DNA of 5,867 nt, taken from the NCBI GenBank assembly GCA_028282485.1, contig JANQHU010000383.1:1-5867 (forward strand), in the 5' to 3' direction. The translations under genes and the position numbers were made by a program. The stretch is from Bacillota bacterium (GTDB taxonomy: Bacteria; Bacillota; UBA4882; UBA8346). Positions 5,683 to 5,867 of the stretch are shown piece after piece. The number at the start of each line of letters is the position of its first letter. Position 1 is the stretch's first letter. The notes beneath the pieces are model-generated. The model was given only the letters and a program-made list of their open reading frames with translations. It did not search any database and had not been told where the DNA came from.

Positions 5683-5867
5683 ATGCAGCAGTCAATAACA
5701 TTAGGTTCTCAGCTAATAGTCAGAGTCAGCGGGTATGATTATCAGGGCCACGGAATTGCCAAAGTGGCTAGTTTTCCGATTTTTATTCCTGGAGTGTTGT
5801 TAGGAGAAGAAGCTTTGGTGGAGGTTGTGGTCCTTAAAAAGACCTACGCCCGGGGGCGGGTCGTAAA
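5683..5867 (+). CDS. rlmD: 23S rRNA (uracil-5-)-methyltransferase RlmD/RumA-type, N-terminal TRAM domain (3' part beyond the right edge)
   Basis: The first 61 codons are present, open to the window edge. They encode a TRAM domain: beta strand LIVRVSGYDYQGHGIAKV (about 11-28), then IFIPGVLLGEEALVEVV (33-49) and LKKTYARGRVV (51-61). The pattern of a G-x-G-hA strand, a 'F(I/V)PG-LLGE' turn and a K-Y-A-x-G strand is the OB-fold RNA-binding module at the N-terminus of RumA/RlmD-family S-adenosylmethionine enzymes that make 5-methyluridine in 23S rRNA. The iron-sulphur cysteines and the methyltransferase domain are not in the window, so the exact member (RlmD, RlmCD, another TrmA-like enzyme) is open. 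MiaB-type proteins carry TRAM at the other end and fit less well. It is transcribed away from the che genes and is probably functionally unrelated to them. Confidence 0.8.
   Translation, partial: MQQSITLGSQLIVRVSGYDYQGHGIAKVASFPIFIPGVLLGEEALVEVVVLKKTYARGRVV

Noticed and set aside
1..5867. CRISPR array, insertion sequence, tRNA/rRNA, riboswitch or signs of recent transfer
   Set aside because: I found no regular repeats, transposase motifs, terminal inverted repeats or RNA-gene signatures. The che genes look alike in composition and are arranged as a normal operon.

Overview
The window holds most of a chemotaxis-type signalling operon on the minus strand, read from right to left: cheA, a cheY-like receiver gene, cheD, cheB and the start of cheW, which runs off the left edge. 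On the plus strand at the right edge is the start of a divergent gene for a TRAM-domain RNA methyltransferase of the RlmD/RumA type. The host is a bacterium with moderately AT-rich coding DNA, very AT-rich intergenic DNA and strong purine-rich Shine-Dalgarno sites. CheD together with a long, multi-module CheA recalls anaerobic Firmicutes or deltaproteobacterial-type lineages, but the window cannot settle the taxon.

Layout: cheW fragment 1-276 (-), cheB 301-1326 (-), cheD 1331-1819 (-), cheY-like 1825-2229 (-), cheA 2266-5439 (-), a divergent intergenic region 5440-5682 (about 19% GC by hand count over 5461-5680), and the 5' end of the rlmD-like gene 5683-5867 (+). The five che genes are packed with gaps of 4 to 36 bases and no visible internal terminator, so they are probably one transcript. 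A candidate sigma-28 (SigD/FliA)-like promoter lies about 60 bases upstream of cheA. cheA, cheY and cheW have recognisable ribosome binding sites. cheD and cheB do not, and start 5 and 4 bases after the preceding stop codon, which suggests translational coupling.

How they work together (family knowledge): CheA autophosphorylates when receptors coupled through CheW activate it. It passes phosphate to the CheY-like receiver (output) and to CheB (receptor methylesterase/deamidase, adaptation). CheD deamidates receptor glutamines. Receptors, CheR, CheC and the motor or other output target are not in the window.

The most interesting element is the 1057-residue CheA. Besides the standard HPt, dimerisation, kinase and CheW-like domains it carries a P2-like segment, a second HPt-like module with the histidine but Lys-to-Gln in the core motif, a helical region that may be a further decayed HPt, and a tandem pair of 24-residue motifs resembling the MshEN c-di-GMP-binding motif just before the dimerisation domain. 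This last feature raises the testable idea of a second-messenger input directly into a chemotaxis kinase. I see no mobile element, CRISPR array, tRNA or rRNA.
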